DNA from: Sporodiniella umbellata
Taxonomy: Eukaryota > Mucoromycota > Mucoromycetes > Mucorales > Rhizopodaceae
Reading direction: 5' to 3'
Assembly (NCBI GenBank): GCA_025677835.1
Contig: JAIXMR010000063.1
Coordinates: 62,001 to 126,000, forward strand
Length of the DNA: 64,000 nt
Made by a program: the position numbers and the translations under genes. Of the stretch, positions 11,492-23,600 are shown piece after piece; the stretch's first letter is position 1; every line of letters begins with the position of its first letter. The notes beneath the pieces were generated by a model, which was not told the DNA's origin, searched no databases, and was given only the letters and a program-made list of their open reading frames with translations.

Positions 11492-11796
11492 AGCCAAGGT
11501 GTTTAGGAAAAAGGGAAATCAAATAAAAGTTGTATTCAAAAAAGTGAAAGATGGGTTGTTAAGGGTAAGTGCTAGTACGTTTCTCTTAATTTTTCAGAAA
11601 TAAAGAAAATAATAAAAAGTAAAAGAAAAAAAAGAAAGAAAAGAAGACAGTAAAAATAGACGTCAGAGAGAGAAAAATTTTTATTTATTTATTTATTTCA
11701 CACAATCCACTGAATGAAAAGGTTTAAATAGGCTCAGATTTAATTTTGCTTTTAAATTTTTTTTTTTTTTTTTTTTTTTTTTTCTTTTTGTTTTTA
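11492..11796. other. short intergenic spacer
   Basis: About 300 bases between the CCCH-gene start and the acyltransferase stop, with a T27-like run near 11757-11783 and an attt-repeat. It carries the CCCH-gene promoter; no defined element. Confidence 0.5.
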
Positions 11797-13365
11797 CTAA
11801 GTGGAAAGAGTGATTTTATGAGTGACAGTCCATTGATAATAATAGAGCAAGGCAATAGTAGGCTGACCGACGACACAAAAGACGATCCAAAAGATGGTAT
11901 TGCCGAGAGCGGAACCTTTGCCTCTCCATTTTTCCAAGAGTTTTGTAGAGGCGATAAGGGGGATTTGACCGAGCATGCCAAAGAAAGCAAAGCCGGTGAT
12001 TGAATGAGTAGGAATACCGACGAGGACTTCATGAAGGACAGCAGAGGCAAAGAAGACCATGAACTGACAGAGAATAGGAGAATAACCTTGATTGACGGCA
12101 GGGATGTAGACATGACGCTTAAAGAAAAGATAGACCGGGCGATTCCAGAGACGCCAGTAGGTGGCGAGGTTACCCGAGTTCCACCAGGCGAGATAGAAGG
12201 TACGATCGCCGAAACGGAGCACTTCACTCAGAGCGTTCAGGAAGGCATGAAAAAGAGCGTAGAACATCAAGAGCCAGATAACGACAGCGGTAGTGGAGAG
12301 CTTGAGCACGCGTTCGATGATGGTGACCAGGTTGAGTTCTTCTAGCGCCTGGATAGAGTTTGCCAGGGTAGGCTTTGCGTACTGTTCTGTCATCACGTAC
12401 ATCATCACCAGACAGGAAATCAACTCCCCGACGCGTTTGAGGAAAAAAGTCTTGCGAAACTTGGGTGTACGCGGGTAAGAGACCTGGTAACACAAGGTAG
12501 GTGCCATGAAGAAATAGAGCAAGTTCTGGGGATTCACGTTCTTGGGGTAACACTCGTCGTAGAAAGTGACTTCTTTTTCCTGAAGAAAGGCACTTCTGAG
12601 CTCTCGGTTCACGAGAATAAACGAGGTAAGCTTGAGGAACGCAATCACGCATAGAAAGATGACGGCCGAGCCCACTAAACAGAGATAAGAAATACATCAA
12701 AATAAAAATAAAAGAGTTACCGAGTGGATGGTAGATGCGGGTATAGACCAAAAAGGAGGGAAAGGTGAGAAGAAAGGTCAGGTAAGAGAGATGGGCGAGC
12801 GCAATGACTTTTTCGAGCACTGCGAGCTTTTGCAAGAACTCTGGCTTAGCGTCCTTGGCGGCCAAGGCAAGTCTGCCCATGCCGTATTCGACGACAAGCG
12901 AGGTCAGCAGACTGAAGGGGATGCAGAGCCAAGCCAAGCCAAAGAAACCAAGGTCGTTCAGGGGAATGCTTGAGCTGTGAGGGAATCGGATCAAGAGTCC
13001 ATACTTCATATAGTTTTCGATGATAAGACGGATGTTGCTTGCACCCAGCACAAGCACTGACCCCACCTTTCGTTAGTCACTACATAAAAATAATAATAAC
13101 AACACTTACTTCCTAATCTCAAGAAACCACTGTAGTTTTCGGGCGGTGCCTCTTTGGAGAGCGCTGAGGCTTTGATAAGCGTATGAATCGGGAGTGTGTG
13201 TGAAAAGTCTTTGTTTTTCTCTTCTTTGACTGTTTCAGAAACGCTCTTTTTACTTGTTAAGCGCAAGTCACGCATCTGTCTTGCGTCTGACTGATCGTCT
13301 TCACTGTCCGTCACCACTCTCACTAGGCGCTTCCTTACGTTGTTTACCGGATTATTTTCAACCAT
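11797..13365 (-). CDS. DGAT1: DGAT1-like MBOAT acyltransferase
   Basis: Three exons: 13110-13365, 12721-13056, 11797-12674; 489 residues. It is a multi-pass ER membrane O-acyltransferase of the MBOAT family. Landmarks: a YFFMAPTLCYQVSYPRT block, RFGDRTFY followed by LAWWN, YWRLWNRPV, and SAVLHEVLVGIP holding the family's catalytic His (about residue 412). These match diacylglycerol O-acyltransferase 1, which esterifies diacylglycerol with acyl-CoA to make triacylglycerol; sterol acyltransferases share the fold, so substrate is inferred. The usual FYxDWWN motif reads FYLAWWN here, so its Asp is Ala. The N-terminal 80 residues are polar, as in DGAT1 relatives. A Spo7-like gene, whose pathway supplies diacylglycerol, lies about 0.6 kb away. 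Confidence 0.88.
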
Positions 13366-13653
13366 TCAAATATTTCTAAAGAATAAAGAAAACCACCAAA
13401 AAAAAAAAAAAAGAGCCAATCCTATAACCTACGCTGCTTTTTAAACACCGTCCCATCGTCCAAATCACATGTAAATCAACCTATTTGACTTGCTTCCAAC
13501 ACGTCCATTGACACGTGCAAGTTTTTTTTTTTTTCGTGGGCTTTCTTTTTGGCTGGATTGGGTCGACCAATCAGGGTCAACCTCCCCAAAAAAAAAAAAA
13601 AAAGAAAAAGAAAAAATTGGGCACAGCCAAAGTTCATTCTTTCTATTCCCCCC

Positions 13654-13926
13654 ATGCTTCGACAGAGCCTTCGTACTTATTCACTCAACCGACCGGGACC
13701 GCTGCCACTGGGTAACAAAAAGCAACAAAAGGAGATGTTGGCGTTGATCAAAAAGAAACAAGAAAAAGATGCTCAACAAACAGGTTTGCATGCCGACGCT
13801 TTTCAAAAACCTCAAGCAGAATTCGAAGGAGAAGTGAATCCAAAGACCGGCGAAGTGAACGGACCCAAGAACGAGCCGGTAAAACACAACGACTGGAGCT
13901 TTGGTGGACGAGTGACCGACTTTTAA
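13654..13926 (+). CDS. SDHAF4: succinate dehydrogenase assembly factor 4 (Sdh8)
   Basis: Single exon of 90 residues. The start at 13654 is chosen because it yields a mitochondrial-type presequence (MLRQSLRTYSLNRPGP); the frame is open further upstream but through lysine-rich homopolymer translation. The C-terminal half carries the family signature: FEGEVNPKTGEVNGPKNEP then DWSFGGRVTDF at the very end. SDHAF4/Sdh8 is a small soluble matrix protein that binds flavinylated Sdh1 and promotes its assembly with Sdh2 (known). Its stop lies 13 bases from the stop of the convergent Spo7-like gene, so the two 3' untranslated regions must overlap. Confidence 0.93.
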   Translation: MLRQSLRTYSLNRPGPLPLGNKKQQKEMLALIKKKQEKDAQQTGLHADAFQKPQAEFEGEVNPKTGEVNGPKNEPVKHNDWSFGGRVTDF

Positions 13927-13939
13927 TAAAAATAAGGTG

Positions 13940-14556
13940 TCAAGCTTTCTTGAGTTTGGCTTGTCGTGCATGTTTTCTTTGATGGTATTGTCTTCGATAG
14001 GTTTCGAAGCCTTCTTGAAAAGAACTGCTAAGGTTGGGTAAGAAGCTTAGGTTTCTTCCTTTGGGATTAAACTGAAGGTTGAATGCCTTGAGTGCATGGT
14101 TACAGTGAGGTACGAATCTAACAAAGCTTGAGTCAAACACGAGAGTGTTCTATCTTTACTTTTGAGCATAAGTGATCTTTTCAGAATACATCCCAGAACG
14201 GTAAAAGAACACAAGACCACCTGCAATAGTCAAAAGTGCAATAGTATTGATCAAATGATGTAAAAAGATCTAATGCAAAACATCAATGCCTCCCTTTTTT
14301 TTAATTTAATTTTAATTCTACTTTGCTGGGATCCACAAAGACTGCATAAAAGAAATAAGCCAAAAACAAGAAAAGTCCTACAAGCAAAGCTAAAGTATGC
14401 TAAGTGAAAGAGAGAGAGAGAAGGAGAGGCTTGTTTACCTTCGTACTTTCTCTTTCGTTTCAAAAGCCGGGTCATGTTTCCCTTGAGTCTCTCCTCAAAG
14501 ATAACCAAGTCTCGATAGGTTGCTTGGCTCTGTCGGGGTTCTTCTACAGTCTCCAT
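13940..14556 (-). CDS. SPO7: Spo7 / NEP1-R1-like regulatory subunit of the lipin phosphatase
   Basis: Four exons: 14439-14556, 14322-14389, 14160-14269, 13940-14117; 157 residues with exact phases. Seen: ATYRDLVIFEERLKGNM N-terminally, a first membrane segment (about 41-58) ending in VFVDPSK, a second (about 65-83) followed by YRSGMYSEKI, then KFVPHCNHALKAFNLQFNP and a basic tail. This is the Spo7/TMEM188 layout. In yeast Spo7 binds the phosphatase Nem1 in the nuclear/ER membrane, and the pair dephosphorylates and activates the phosphatidate phosphatase Pah1 (lipin), shifting lipid flow to diacylglycerol. The start at 14556 is the first ATG directly before the conserved block. Tail-to-tail with SDHAF4. 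Confidence 0.9.
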
Positions 14557-14802
14557 CCAATAATCAAAAGAAAGAAGAAAACCACAGAGATCTCCCGCTT
14601 TGTATGGATGGAGGTAGGTATGTGTATAATTCAAGCACCGATCCCCCTCCCATGCATTCAAACCGAGCGGGATTTTAGTGGCTATTTTATTTTTGATAGA
14701 TTGACTTTGACAATTCAAGTGTGCGTGTATATTGTTAAAAAAAAGGGCGGTGTGGAGATGGATGGTATGCAAAAAAAAAAAAAAAAAAGAGAGAGAGAAA
14801 GT

Positions 14803-16037
14803 TTAGTCTTGTTCGTATTGAACCACCAATGTCTCCTGCATATAGGCAGTGGTTTCCATCGAGCCAGGATGACAATCCTTTTGGCAGACAAAGGCTAGAA
14901 TGGAACCAAATTCCATCCCCAGACTCCAACGGTCCAGGACGGACTGTTTTGCATGAGGCTGAGCGGTGTGGATGGCATACTGTTCGGTGGGCAATAAGGA
15001 AAGTACGTTGGGCATCAACTGGAACTCAAACACTCTGGGACCAAGGCAGGAAGGGCAAGGGGTTGCGATCTGTTGCTGTTGCTGAGAGCTCAGAGCAGAA
15101 TAGAACAATGGCAGTCCAGCCCACTCGTAACGTACACACTGGCTGGGTTCGAGTGCAACACGCTCTGTGAACTTTTGAAAGTGTTTATCACAGCCACGCG
15201 GTAACTGTTGCCTTTCGTATCCTTCACCGCCCCACCCTTCGCCTGGTTCCCCATTCGTTTCCATCGTCAAGAATTCTTGATACCGGCTCATGTCTATCGT
15301 GCCTGCTGCCTCGTTAGGCTCCTGGTCAATGTACAGATAATGGCCTGGGAAACGAGGCAGCTGGTCGATCACCACCGGGGGTGAACTCAGACTGAGGCCA
15401 GCCAAACGGTCTGTCAGCTCTTTTTCGTTGACAGGTGCTACCTTTGGCTTGCTACCCAATAACGGCGTCTGGGAAGCTTGGGCTGCCGCTTGGGCAAACG
15501 ACCCAGCCGATGGACCCCAGAGATCGCCCAACTGAAATCCAACCTGAACTCGCGTCTTTTCCTCTTTCTGTTTTTGTCTCTCCTTTTGTTTCTGCGCTTT
15601 CAAATACTTTTCATCCACACGATGCGATCGTATCAGACAAAAACTATCAAAACATCAATCACTGTCACAAAAAAAAAAAAAAAAAAAAAAAAAAAATAAC
15701 CCCACCTGCCCTCCTTTTTCATACAAGCACGCTTATTGCAACCCCAGACATAGAGTACTCGGTGATAGGCTGAATCCACCAGAGGAGCATAACTCTGAAA
15801 TAAAAGATACATCCAATCCCCACATACTTTGCACTGACAATACTCGGAGGCCATCGGTCTGTCTGGATCCAACCAAAGCTAACAGCATTAAAGAATTAAC
15901 AAAAAAAAACCAAAAAAAAAAAAAAAAAAAAAGCTTACAGGCAAACCACCCATCTTGGAGGCATACACGTCGTCATCCACTTCAATAGATCCATCCGGAA
16001 TGCCTAAAAGTACAGAACTTTCTTTTTTCTTGACCAT
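14803..16037 (-). CDS. TSR4: PDCD2/TSR4-like ribosome-assembly chaperone
   Basis: Three exons: 15939-16037, 15706-15878, 14803-15643; 370 residues. The N-terminus (LLGIPDGSIEVDDDVYASKMGG) and CQCKVCGDWMYLLFQSYAPL, with further cysteines in VWGCNKRAC, form the zinc-binding half of PDCD2-type proteins. SFCLIRSHR joins across intron 2. The C-terminal half holds FTERVALEPSQCVRYEWAG and an FEFQLMPNVLSLL block, the PDCD2 C-terminal domain. Yeast Tsr4 and human PDCD2 protect newly made ribosomal protein uS5 (Rps2) during 40S assembly (known). A short glutamine run lies in SSQQQQQIA. It is divergent to the acyl-CoA oxidase, sharing about 250 bases of T-rich upstream DNA. Confidence 0.9.
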
Positions 16038-16288
16038 TCCTACTCCAAAAAAAAAAAAAAAAATAAAGAGGGAGAGTGAAAAGCCTCTCTACCCAAGCCT
16101 TTTTTTTTTTTTTTGGTTTTTTTTTTGGTTTTTTTTTTTTTCTAGAGGGTAGACGTTTTAAAACCCAGCGGGACAAAGATTCCTCTTTACGTAATGTGGA
16201 AAAAGCATTGACACATGGACCCACTTTTTTTTTTTTTTGGTTTTTTCTTTCTTTTATATATATTTTTTATTTTATTTTTGAAGAGGAA

Positions 16289-18699
16289 ATGAAAGACAGT
16301 GTAGGATTCAAGCAGATGACGCAAGATCTCTCGGATGCCCGAGCAAATCCATCGTTTGATGTGAAAGAGATGACTGCTTTCTTTTGGGGTTCAAGTTTTC
16401 TTTTAAGGGAGAAAGTGAGACCTTGGGTAGAGAATGAACCGTTGTTTGATCAAAGTGATTTTGTTTTCAAGAGCCGACAGGAGGTAACACAAAGCGAGGT
16501 CAAACGGTTCTGACGGTGTTAGCAAATGAGTTATGCTTTAAAAGTAGCGCAAAAGACGATTGAGATTTCTGATCGCTATCAACTGGATCGAGAGGAACAA
16601 TTGGCTCTGCTGTCCTATGTTCATCTGATGACGCCTGTAAATAGATCTAACATATGCTTGAGCCTCTCACCTCCCCCTTTTTTTTTTTTTTTTTTTTTTG
16701 ATTATTTTTATGATTATGATTAGCTCTCACTTCATTATACCGCCTTTATTCCTGTCATTGAAGCGCAAGGGACACCTGAACAGATTGAAAGATTCGTTTT
16801 ACCTGCTAAACGTCATACCATCATTGGATGTTATGCTCAAACAGAACTCAGGTAAAAAAAAAAAAAAAAAAAAGTGGCGTATCCAACCCTTCTGATCGTT
16901 TCGATAGTCATGGTTCCAACGTAGCAGGGTTGAAAACCACAGCCACTTTGGATAAAACAACCGATGAATTTGTGATTCATAGTCCTGATCTGACCGTAAA
17001 AAGAAGAGTAATAATAAAAAACCATCCCTCATTCTGCTTAGGCTTCGAAATGGTGGATTGGTGGTTTGGGAATGGCCAGTACCCATGCCGCTGTTCAGGT
17101 AAAAATAATCGTTCATACAAGCCATGGATTGACACATAGATCTATATATATATATATATATATATATGTATGCTTAGGCTCAATTGGTGATCGAAGGTCA
17201 GTCGTTTGGACCCCATCTCTTTATTGTACCGATTCGATCAAGAGTGGATTTAACCCCTTTGCCGGGAGTGACGGTAGGTGACATTGGACCGAAAGCGTAC
17301 GGTGGTTTTGCGGGTGTAGATAATGGATGTAAGAAGAAATAAAAAGAAAACAAGATGTGCTGACAGGTTTTTTTTGACTAGTTGTTCTGTTTGATCAAGT
17401 CAGGATTCCAAGAGAAAACATGTTGATGCGGTTTTCCCAAGTGAACCGGCAAGGTGATTACCAAGCACCGGTACATAGTAAGCTTTCGTATGGCAGTATG
17501 GTCAAGATTCGGGTGGATGTGGTGTTGGATGCTGTGGATAAGCTAGCCAAGGCAGTCACGATTGGGGTTCGGTACTGTACTGTGCGTCGTCAGTTTGGTG
17601 GGCAGGAAGAACGCCAGGTGATAAGTTACTCTTCTGTTCAGCACCGACTGATTCCCTTGGTCGCTTTGAGTTATGTACTTCAGATGGCAGCGCAAGAACT
17701 GAAAGAGACCTTTGAAGACTTTCAACAACAACTGATGACGGGCGATACCCATCGGTTGCCAGAGATCCATGCAAGCTCATGTGCTCTCAAGAGCTGGGCT
17801 TCGCGTCAGTCCAGCGATGGCATCGAACACTGTCGTAAGGCTTTGGGCGGTCATGGCTTTTCAGCCTTCAGCGGTCTCTCGCACCTGTTTGCTACCTTTG
17901 TACCTGCCAATACTTATGAAGGCGATAACTATGTGTTGGCTCAACAGGTCGCTCGTTTCTTGCTCAAACAACTGCAAAAGCCTGAAGGGTTTCGTTCGGC
18001 AAGTTACCTAACCCTAAAAGTGCCTACCCTGAGCCTCCACTCGTCTGAAGACCTGCTAGAGCCTGCAACCCAGCTCAAGTTATTTGAGTTACGTTCGTTA
18101 GGTCTGGTCCATCGTTTGGCCCGTCGGCTCAGCGCTGGTACAGACTGGTCTCGACTCAACATGGACTGTTGGCAGATCCAAATCGCCCATGCTGAATACC
18201 TAGTCGTTCGTAGCACGCTTGCCAAACTCAAGACGGCACCCAAGCCTGCGTTGGCCAAAGTATTGAAACGCTTATTGGACATGGTAAGTTTCATGTTTGT
18301 TTCCACCATTAACCTGTGCTAGTTTGTACTTGAGCAACTCAGCCAATCCAACACCTTTCTTTCCACATGCACCCTTTCGCCTGACGCGCTCGATTGGGTT
18401 CAGACAGCTTACGATCAAACCATTCAAGCGCTTGCTCACGATGTGGTCTTATTGACGGATGCCTTTGATTATTCTGATCGTCAATTGAATTCGGCTTTAG
18501 GAGGTTATGACGGACAGGCTTATCGCGCGCTTTGGGAAATGGCCCAACGTAACCCTATCAATTCAGACCTCGCTGATACCAAGGTAAGTCCCCCTTCAAG
18601 AAAAAAAAAAAATGACGCTCATCCTCTCACGCTTAGGAAAAAAAGGCTTTGGTGTTAGAGATCCTTCACAAACAAGACCCTCCTTCGTCTAAACTCTAA
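16289..18699 (+). CDS. POX1: peroxisomal acyl-CoA oxidase
   Basis: Nine exons: 16289-16483, 16523-16636, 16724-16851, 16908-16995, 17042-17098, 17178-17328, 17382-18283, 18323-18583, 18637-18699; 652 residues. Landmarks: GCYAQTELSHGSNV (substrate/FAD loop), KWWIGGLGMASTHA, the YTVRRQFG-type segment (CTVRRQFGG), and VPANTYEGDNYVL with the catalytic base Glu424. The C-terminus is SSKL, a perfect PTS1. The enzyme oxidises acyl-CoA to trans-2-enoyl-CoA, passing electrons to O2 as H2O2, the first step of peroxisomal beta-oxidation. Length is typical. The start at 16289 follows a T-rich leader; an upstream in-frame ATG would add only homopolymer-coded residues. Tail-to-tail with the Zn2Cys6 gene. 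Confidence 0.94.
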
Positions 18700-18794
18700 A
18701 AATAAAAAGAGTTTTCCTCCCTCTTTTGGGATGAATCATAGCATAAAAAAGAGTAGGCTGTATTTATTGTGTGTGTGTGGGGGGGGCATAAGGG

Positions 18795-20654
18795 TTAGAG
18801 TGAAGGGTGTTTGACACTCTTGACAGGATAAAGTTCAAAAGAAGGATCGATGATATCAAACGGCATAGGGGCTACCAAACGAGGAGCCACGGGTTCTTTA
18901 AAAGGTTCACTAGGGACAATACAGGGCGAGACGTGTTGTTCTGCCGGTGGTGTTTGAACGTCACACGAGAGCGTGTAGCGTGTGGCGGTTTTGGCATCTG
19001 GATAATCCCACTGACAGATCTGCCAGGCAGGGTCCGGATGAGGGTCGGTATGTGTAGGCGGGGGTGCACTGAGCGAAGATCGAGAAGGCAACGAAAGCCG
19101 GTCCTCTTCTTCTTCAGGCCAAGGTTTAATGGCTTGGATGGCCAGGGAGAGTTGGGAGGATACGGCGATAGGATCGAGTACTTGGAGAGCCATGTGGGTA
19201 AAAGGATCCAGTTTCTCTCGTAAACCACTCTGATAGAGGTTAAAACTGAGTGCTTGAAAGCCTAGGGTAAGACCATAGACGATCAGCCTCGAGCCTTGGA
19301 TGGAAGCAAAACGGGAAAAGTGAGGATGGGGTAAATCTCCCCGGGTGAACTGAGACGCTTTGACGACGAGGTCCAGAGCCAACTGGGAACCCTGAAAAGG
19401 ACGTTGATGAAGCATCAGCAGCAGACCGAGCGTGTCGTGAATCAAGCCTAGATAGACGGCAAAGGCACCCGTTTTGGAAGGGTCGTCCTGGACTTGCTGG
19501 GCAAAAGGGAGATGGGAAGGAAGTCTGAGCTGATTGGGTAGTGAATGCAGCCAGACCTGCAGCTGGGAGAAAAGTTGAATAAATGTAGGATGGTCTGTGG
19601 ATGAAAAGAGGGTGGCGTTGTTGGCTATGTAACATGTGGTTTGAGAATAAATAACGGCGATGCTGATGAGATGCATAAAATTACAAGTGATGTTGAGGCT
19701 TGTTTCATCGTAATGTTCGGTATCTGTCAAAGAAGGCAGGCGAGTGGGCGGTAAGGCAAGCGAGAGCATGTCTTTACAGCGAGGATCGGCCAGATTGGAG
19801 AAGGAGAGGTTGATATACCAAATCCAGGCTGCCCTGCAGACGAATTCGTTATGGAGTGTCCAAGAGGCGTCTGTTTCTGCCTCGAGATGATCCAACATGA
19901 CTTTGGCCTCTTTCAGATGTTCAATAGCCGATACCGAAAAGGGGACACCCACAGGCGTGATCATCTCCTCATACTTGTACATCAGCAACAGCGTCTGGAT
20001 GTTGGCCAGTGACGGGGTCAAGTCCAGTCGACTGTAGGCGTACTGATAATAGGCGGCGGCAGATAACTCTCTGTTGTCAGCCGCCGAAGGTACATGAAAC
20101 TGAAGGGCGAGTGCCATGATGCTATACTTGAGAGTGAGCGGTAAAGTGTCTGGGTTTGTCTTGAGTGACTCTAATGTTTTGTAGCTGTCCAGAACAGGGT
20201 AAAATGGATGAATAAAAGCAAAATAGGTGCTAAAGAGCTCGACTTCCAGTGGAGGTGAATGCATCAAACTGCCACTGGCGACGGCTGTCGAATGCATCGG
20301 TGAATAGTGGCTGATATCTTTCTCAAACGTACACAGACCTTGGCTGTCGACTGAAAAGTGCGGTCTCTGCTCTTGATACTGCGACGAAAACTGTTGGATG
20401 GAGCCTCTTCTCAGGTTTTTGGAAGAAAACACACATTGGGTTTGGGTCCTCTTACAATTCGAACAAGAGCCGGAGCCTGGAATTCCCAAGTCACACCTAT
20501 GGACAGTCAGTTTTTGCTCGTTTATTCTTTGTTTTTACTTTGATTTTCGCTTTCTGCAAAGATCGCATGCTCTTGACACTTTGATTTTCTTGTAGCGCTC
20601 TGGATCATTAACATCAATAAAATGATATTCTGTCACTTTCTTTGAAGATTTCAT
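18795..20654 (-). CDS. Zn2Cys6 transcription factor
   Basis: Two exons, 20539-20654 and 18795-20496; 605 residues. The intron splits the binuclear zinc cluster: C30-x2-C33-x6-C40 with C40 formed just across the junction, then C50-x2-C53-x6-C60. Basic residues RKRKSK lie between the first cysteines as usual. The remainder resembles the fungal-specific regulatory (middle homology) region, starting near VELFSTYFAFIHPFYPVLD. The C-terminal 120 residues are Pro/Ser-rich. A DNA-binding nuclear activator or repressor is expected. It lies 95 bases tail-to-tail from acyl-CoA oxidase, but nothing seen ties it to that gene's control. Targets unknown. Confidence 0.88.
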
Positions 20655-23600
20655 AAATTTTTTTTTTTTAAAGAAATTACAATGGGAGAAGAAAATAAAT
20701 AATAAAAAAGGATTGAAGACAACCAAAAAAAAAAAAAAAAAAAAAAAAAGAAAAGAAAGAATAAATAACAGTTTCAATCAAAAGAAAAGAAAAGAGATCG
20801 CCCGCCGCTGAAGACTATTTGTATTTTTTATTTTAATTTCCTTTTTTGTCTTTTACACCATTTCTAGAATACCAAAGAGCAACAAAGCATACAAGAGCCG
20901 ATCTGCTTTCGATTTCATGTCATCCAAAATATACATCAAAAAAAAAAAAAAAAAAAAAAATTAAAATCGATCATTGTTACTATTTAGGAAACACGGCTAA
21001 AGAGAGATGTTATTGGTTCAAACAAAGGTCGTATCATTTAAAAGGCACCTTTGGGGACGCTTGGCCTAAAATTGCCTTTTTTGGTCTTTCTCCCCCTTTT
21101 TTTTTTTTTTTTTTTTTGATGTTTTGGCTTTTCTTTTGGTGAAAAAAAAATTTTTTTTTTTTTTTTTTTTTTTTTTGGATCTTTCAACCAACGATTACTT
21201 GATTTAGTAAATGGGAGGAAAAAGCATTTGAGGTTCCTAAGGGTTCCCGATTTCCAAGACAGGTCTGTTGTGATAAAGTACACACCAATCAGCATGCGTC
21301 GGTAAAAGAAAGCCCAACGAATCTAATCGATCGGTAGAGGCTGTCAAAGCGCCTGTCTCTTCTGGAACCTACTTTTCAAGTCTGGCGGTAAAAAAATAAA
21401 ATAAAACTTTCGGGCGCTTTTTCAATGTTCAAACGACAATGGTAAAGAAAGACCAAGCCAATAGAAATCCACATTTTTTGTTTAATTTTGCACAGAAAAA
21501 AAAAAAAAAAAAATTTAAGAGAATCTAGGTCTTTGGAGATGCACCAGACTCGTTTCCAGTAATGTGTAACCGTGGAACCAATAAGCGTCTCTCTCTCTCG
21601 TACCAATGCATTTCTATGAATCGTGACAGGCGAACAACATCCCCCCCCCTTTGAACCCTTGTTTTTTTTTTTTTTTTTTTTTTTTACTTTTTTTTGTTAG
21701 TTTCTTCTGGTATGTTAACCAGTGGCGTGTCTCGGCTTGTTTTCTTTACTTGGTTTTGATTGGGTCGCCGACATTTCCTTTTGAATGGCTGGTTCTTTTG
21801 AAGCATTGAATGGGTGTGACAAAACTGCAGCCGTGGTGACTACAAAAGCCACTGGGCCATCGCTGTCTCTTTTAGGTCAGTGGCGCACGAAAATCCTTTG
21901 CGTTACAGAAATGTTTGATAACCAATAACAGGCGGTTTTCCTTTAGCCATGCCAAGAGAAAAAATAAATAAATAAAAAATGAATAAAAAATAAATAAAAA
22001 AATGGACGATTGTTCTTTAAAGAGAGAGAGAGAGAGAGAAATGAAAAGATTCATTCCCAAAAAAACAAGGTTTGTGCTTTGTATGGAAACCATCGTATGT
22101 TTATTGACTTTTACAAGGAGAGGAAAGTATCACAAAGCTTGTATGTCTTCTCAAATGCATTCAAACTCCCCTCTTTTTTTTTTTTTTTTTTTTCCAAAGA
22201 TCACCTGACCTCTTTTTTATTTGTTTTTACCCCTTTTTTCCAAAAGGGTTAGAAAGCTGAAAAGTCATTGGCAAATCAAAGAAGCCAATCGAAAAAGAAG
22301 AGGTAACGACAGCGCGTTGTGTATCCCCCTGCTTGATTCTCCTAACAGTCTGCCCGCTCGCATCCACGTGACTTGTGGCCTTTTTTTTTTTTTTTTTCAT
22401 CGTTTGCCTCTTTTTGACAGTGTACTAAAGAAGCATGGATCAGCATCTACCTGCTTTGGCATCCACCACCAACACACGGATAAACCAATGGTTAACAAGT
22501 GATTGGAAAAAAAAAAAAAAAAAAAAAAGACCTTTTTAAGCCGCCGTGCTGTTGTAAGGAAACGCGTGTGTTGTTCCATCACTACTAAAGCTTTCCAAAC
22601 GATAAAGAGTTTTCCCACCTTTTGTAAACGCTATTAAAAAAACGTTGTGGATTTCAAAAATCAAAGAGGCGCTTCATAACGGTCACTCTTTTCTTTGTCT
22701 TTCTATTGTATTGTTATTCACTCGTACGACGCTTTTGATTAGAAAAGTGGAATTTTAAAACGCTTCACGAGACGATCGATCTGAACGCGATAGGTAGTTG
22801 CTTGGGGTTGGAAGAAGTAGAGCCTTGTTTGGCTTCCTCTTTAGTACCGCGTTAGACCCTTGAACACAAATGACTTTGGATTTCTAAATTTTCTTTTTTA
22901 CAGAAAATTTTTTATACAGAAAATATCGAATAAAGTAATTCTAGTTCTCTTTGAATTTTAAATCACAGAACCCGATCGGACTTTTTCTCTCTTGTGTTGG
23001 ATAGACTCGATCCTGAGCTTGAGCCAATACACCAAGGCTCTTCTCTCAGAGTATGGCCTGTCTATATAAAATCAACCTTGCAGTGTTTCATAGAGGCGGT
23101 CTTGATTGAAAATAAGTAAACCCTTAATCTTGCATAGAGAAAAGTCTTGTTACAGAATTCAATGGCAAAGGCGTGTGGAGAAGGAATCGATTGGATGACC
23201 TCATTGGAGCTTATACAATGTGAATCATAACAACAACAACAACAAAAAAAGAAAGGGAATGTTGTTTCTCTGTCTGCCAACTTTCATACAAGGATGTTTT
23301 TGCAAAGTGGTATCAGAAAGAGAAAGAAACAAGTCGATACCAAGCATTCAGTTTGGCTAATACCGCGCTCACAGGCAGGTTTATTCTCTCCTTATGCACT
23401 CCATCGAGTGAGCTGATTTTGTAAAATCAATCGCCCTGCCAAAGCTTTAACGGATTAAATTAGAATATACCCCACAAGTACCTACTGCTTGTGTTGTACT
23501 GTTTTGACACCTTCCACACCTAAAGACATGAATAAGCCTCCTAAGGTGTGTGTATTCAAGACTCGTTATTTACTCAATGAAACTAGAATATCCCGCCTCG

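Noticed and set aside
12004..12345. 113-codon plus-strand frame
   Set aside because: Antisense of the DGAT1-like exon; charged repetitive composition typical of a shadow frame.
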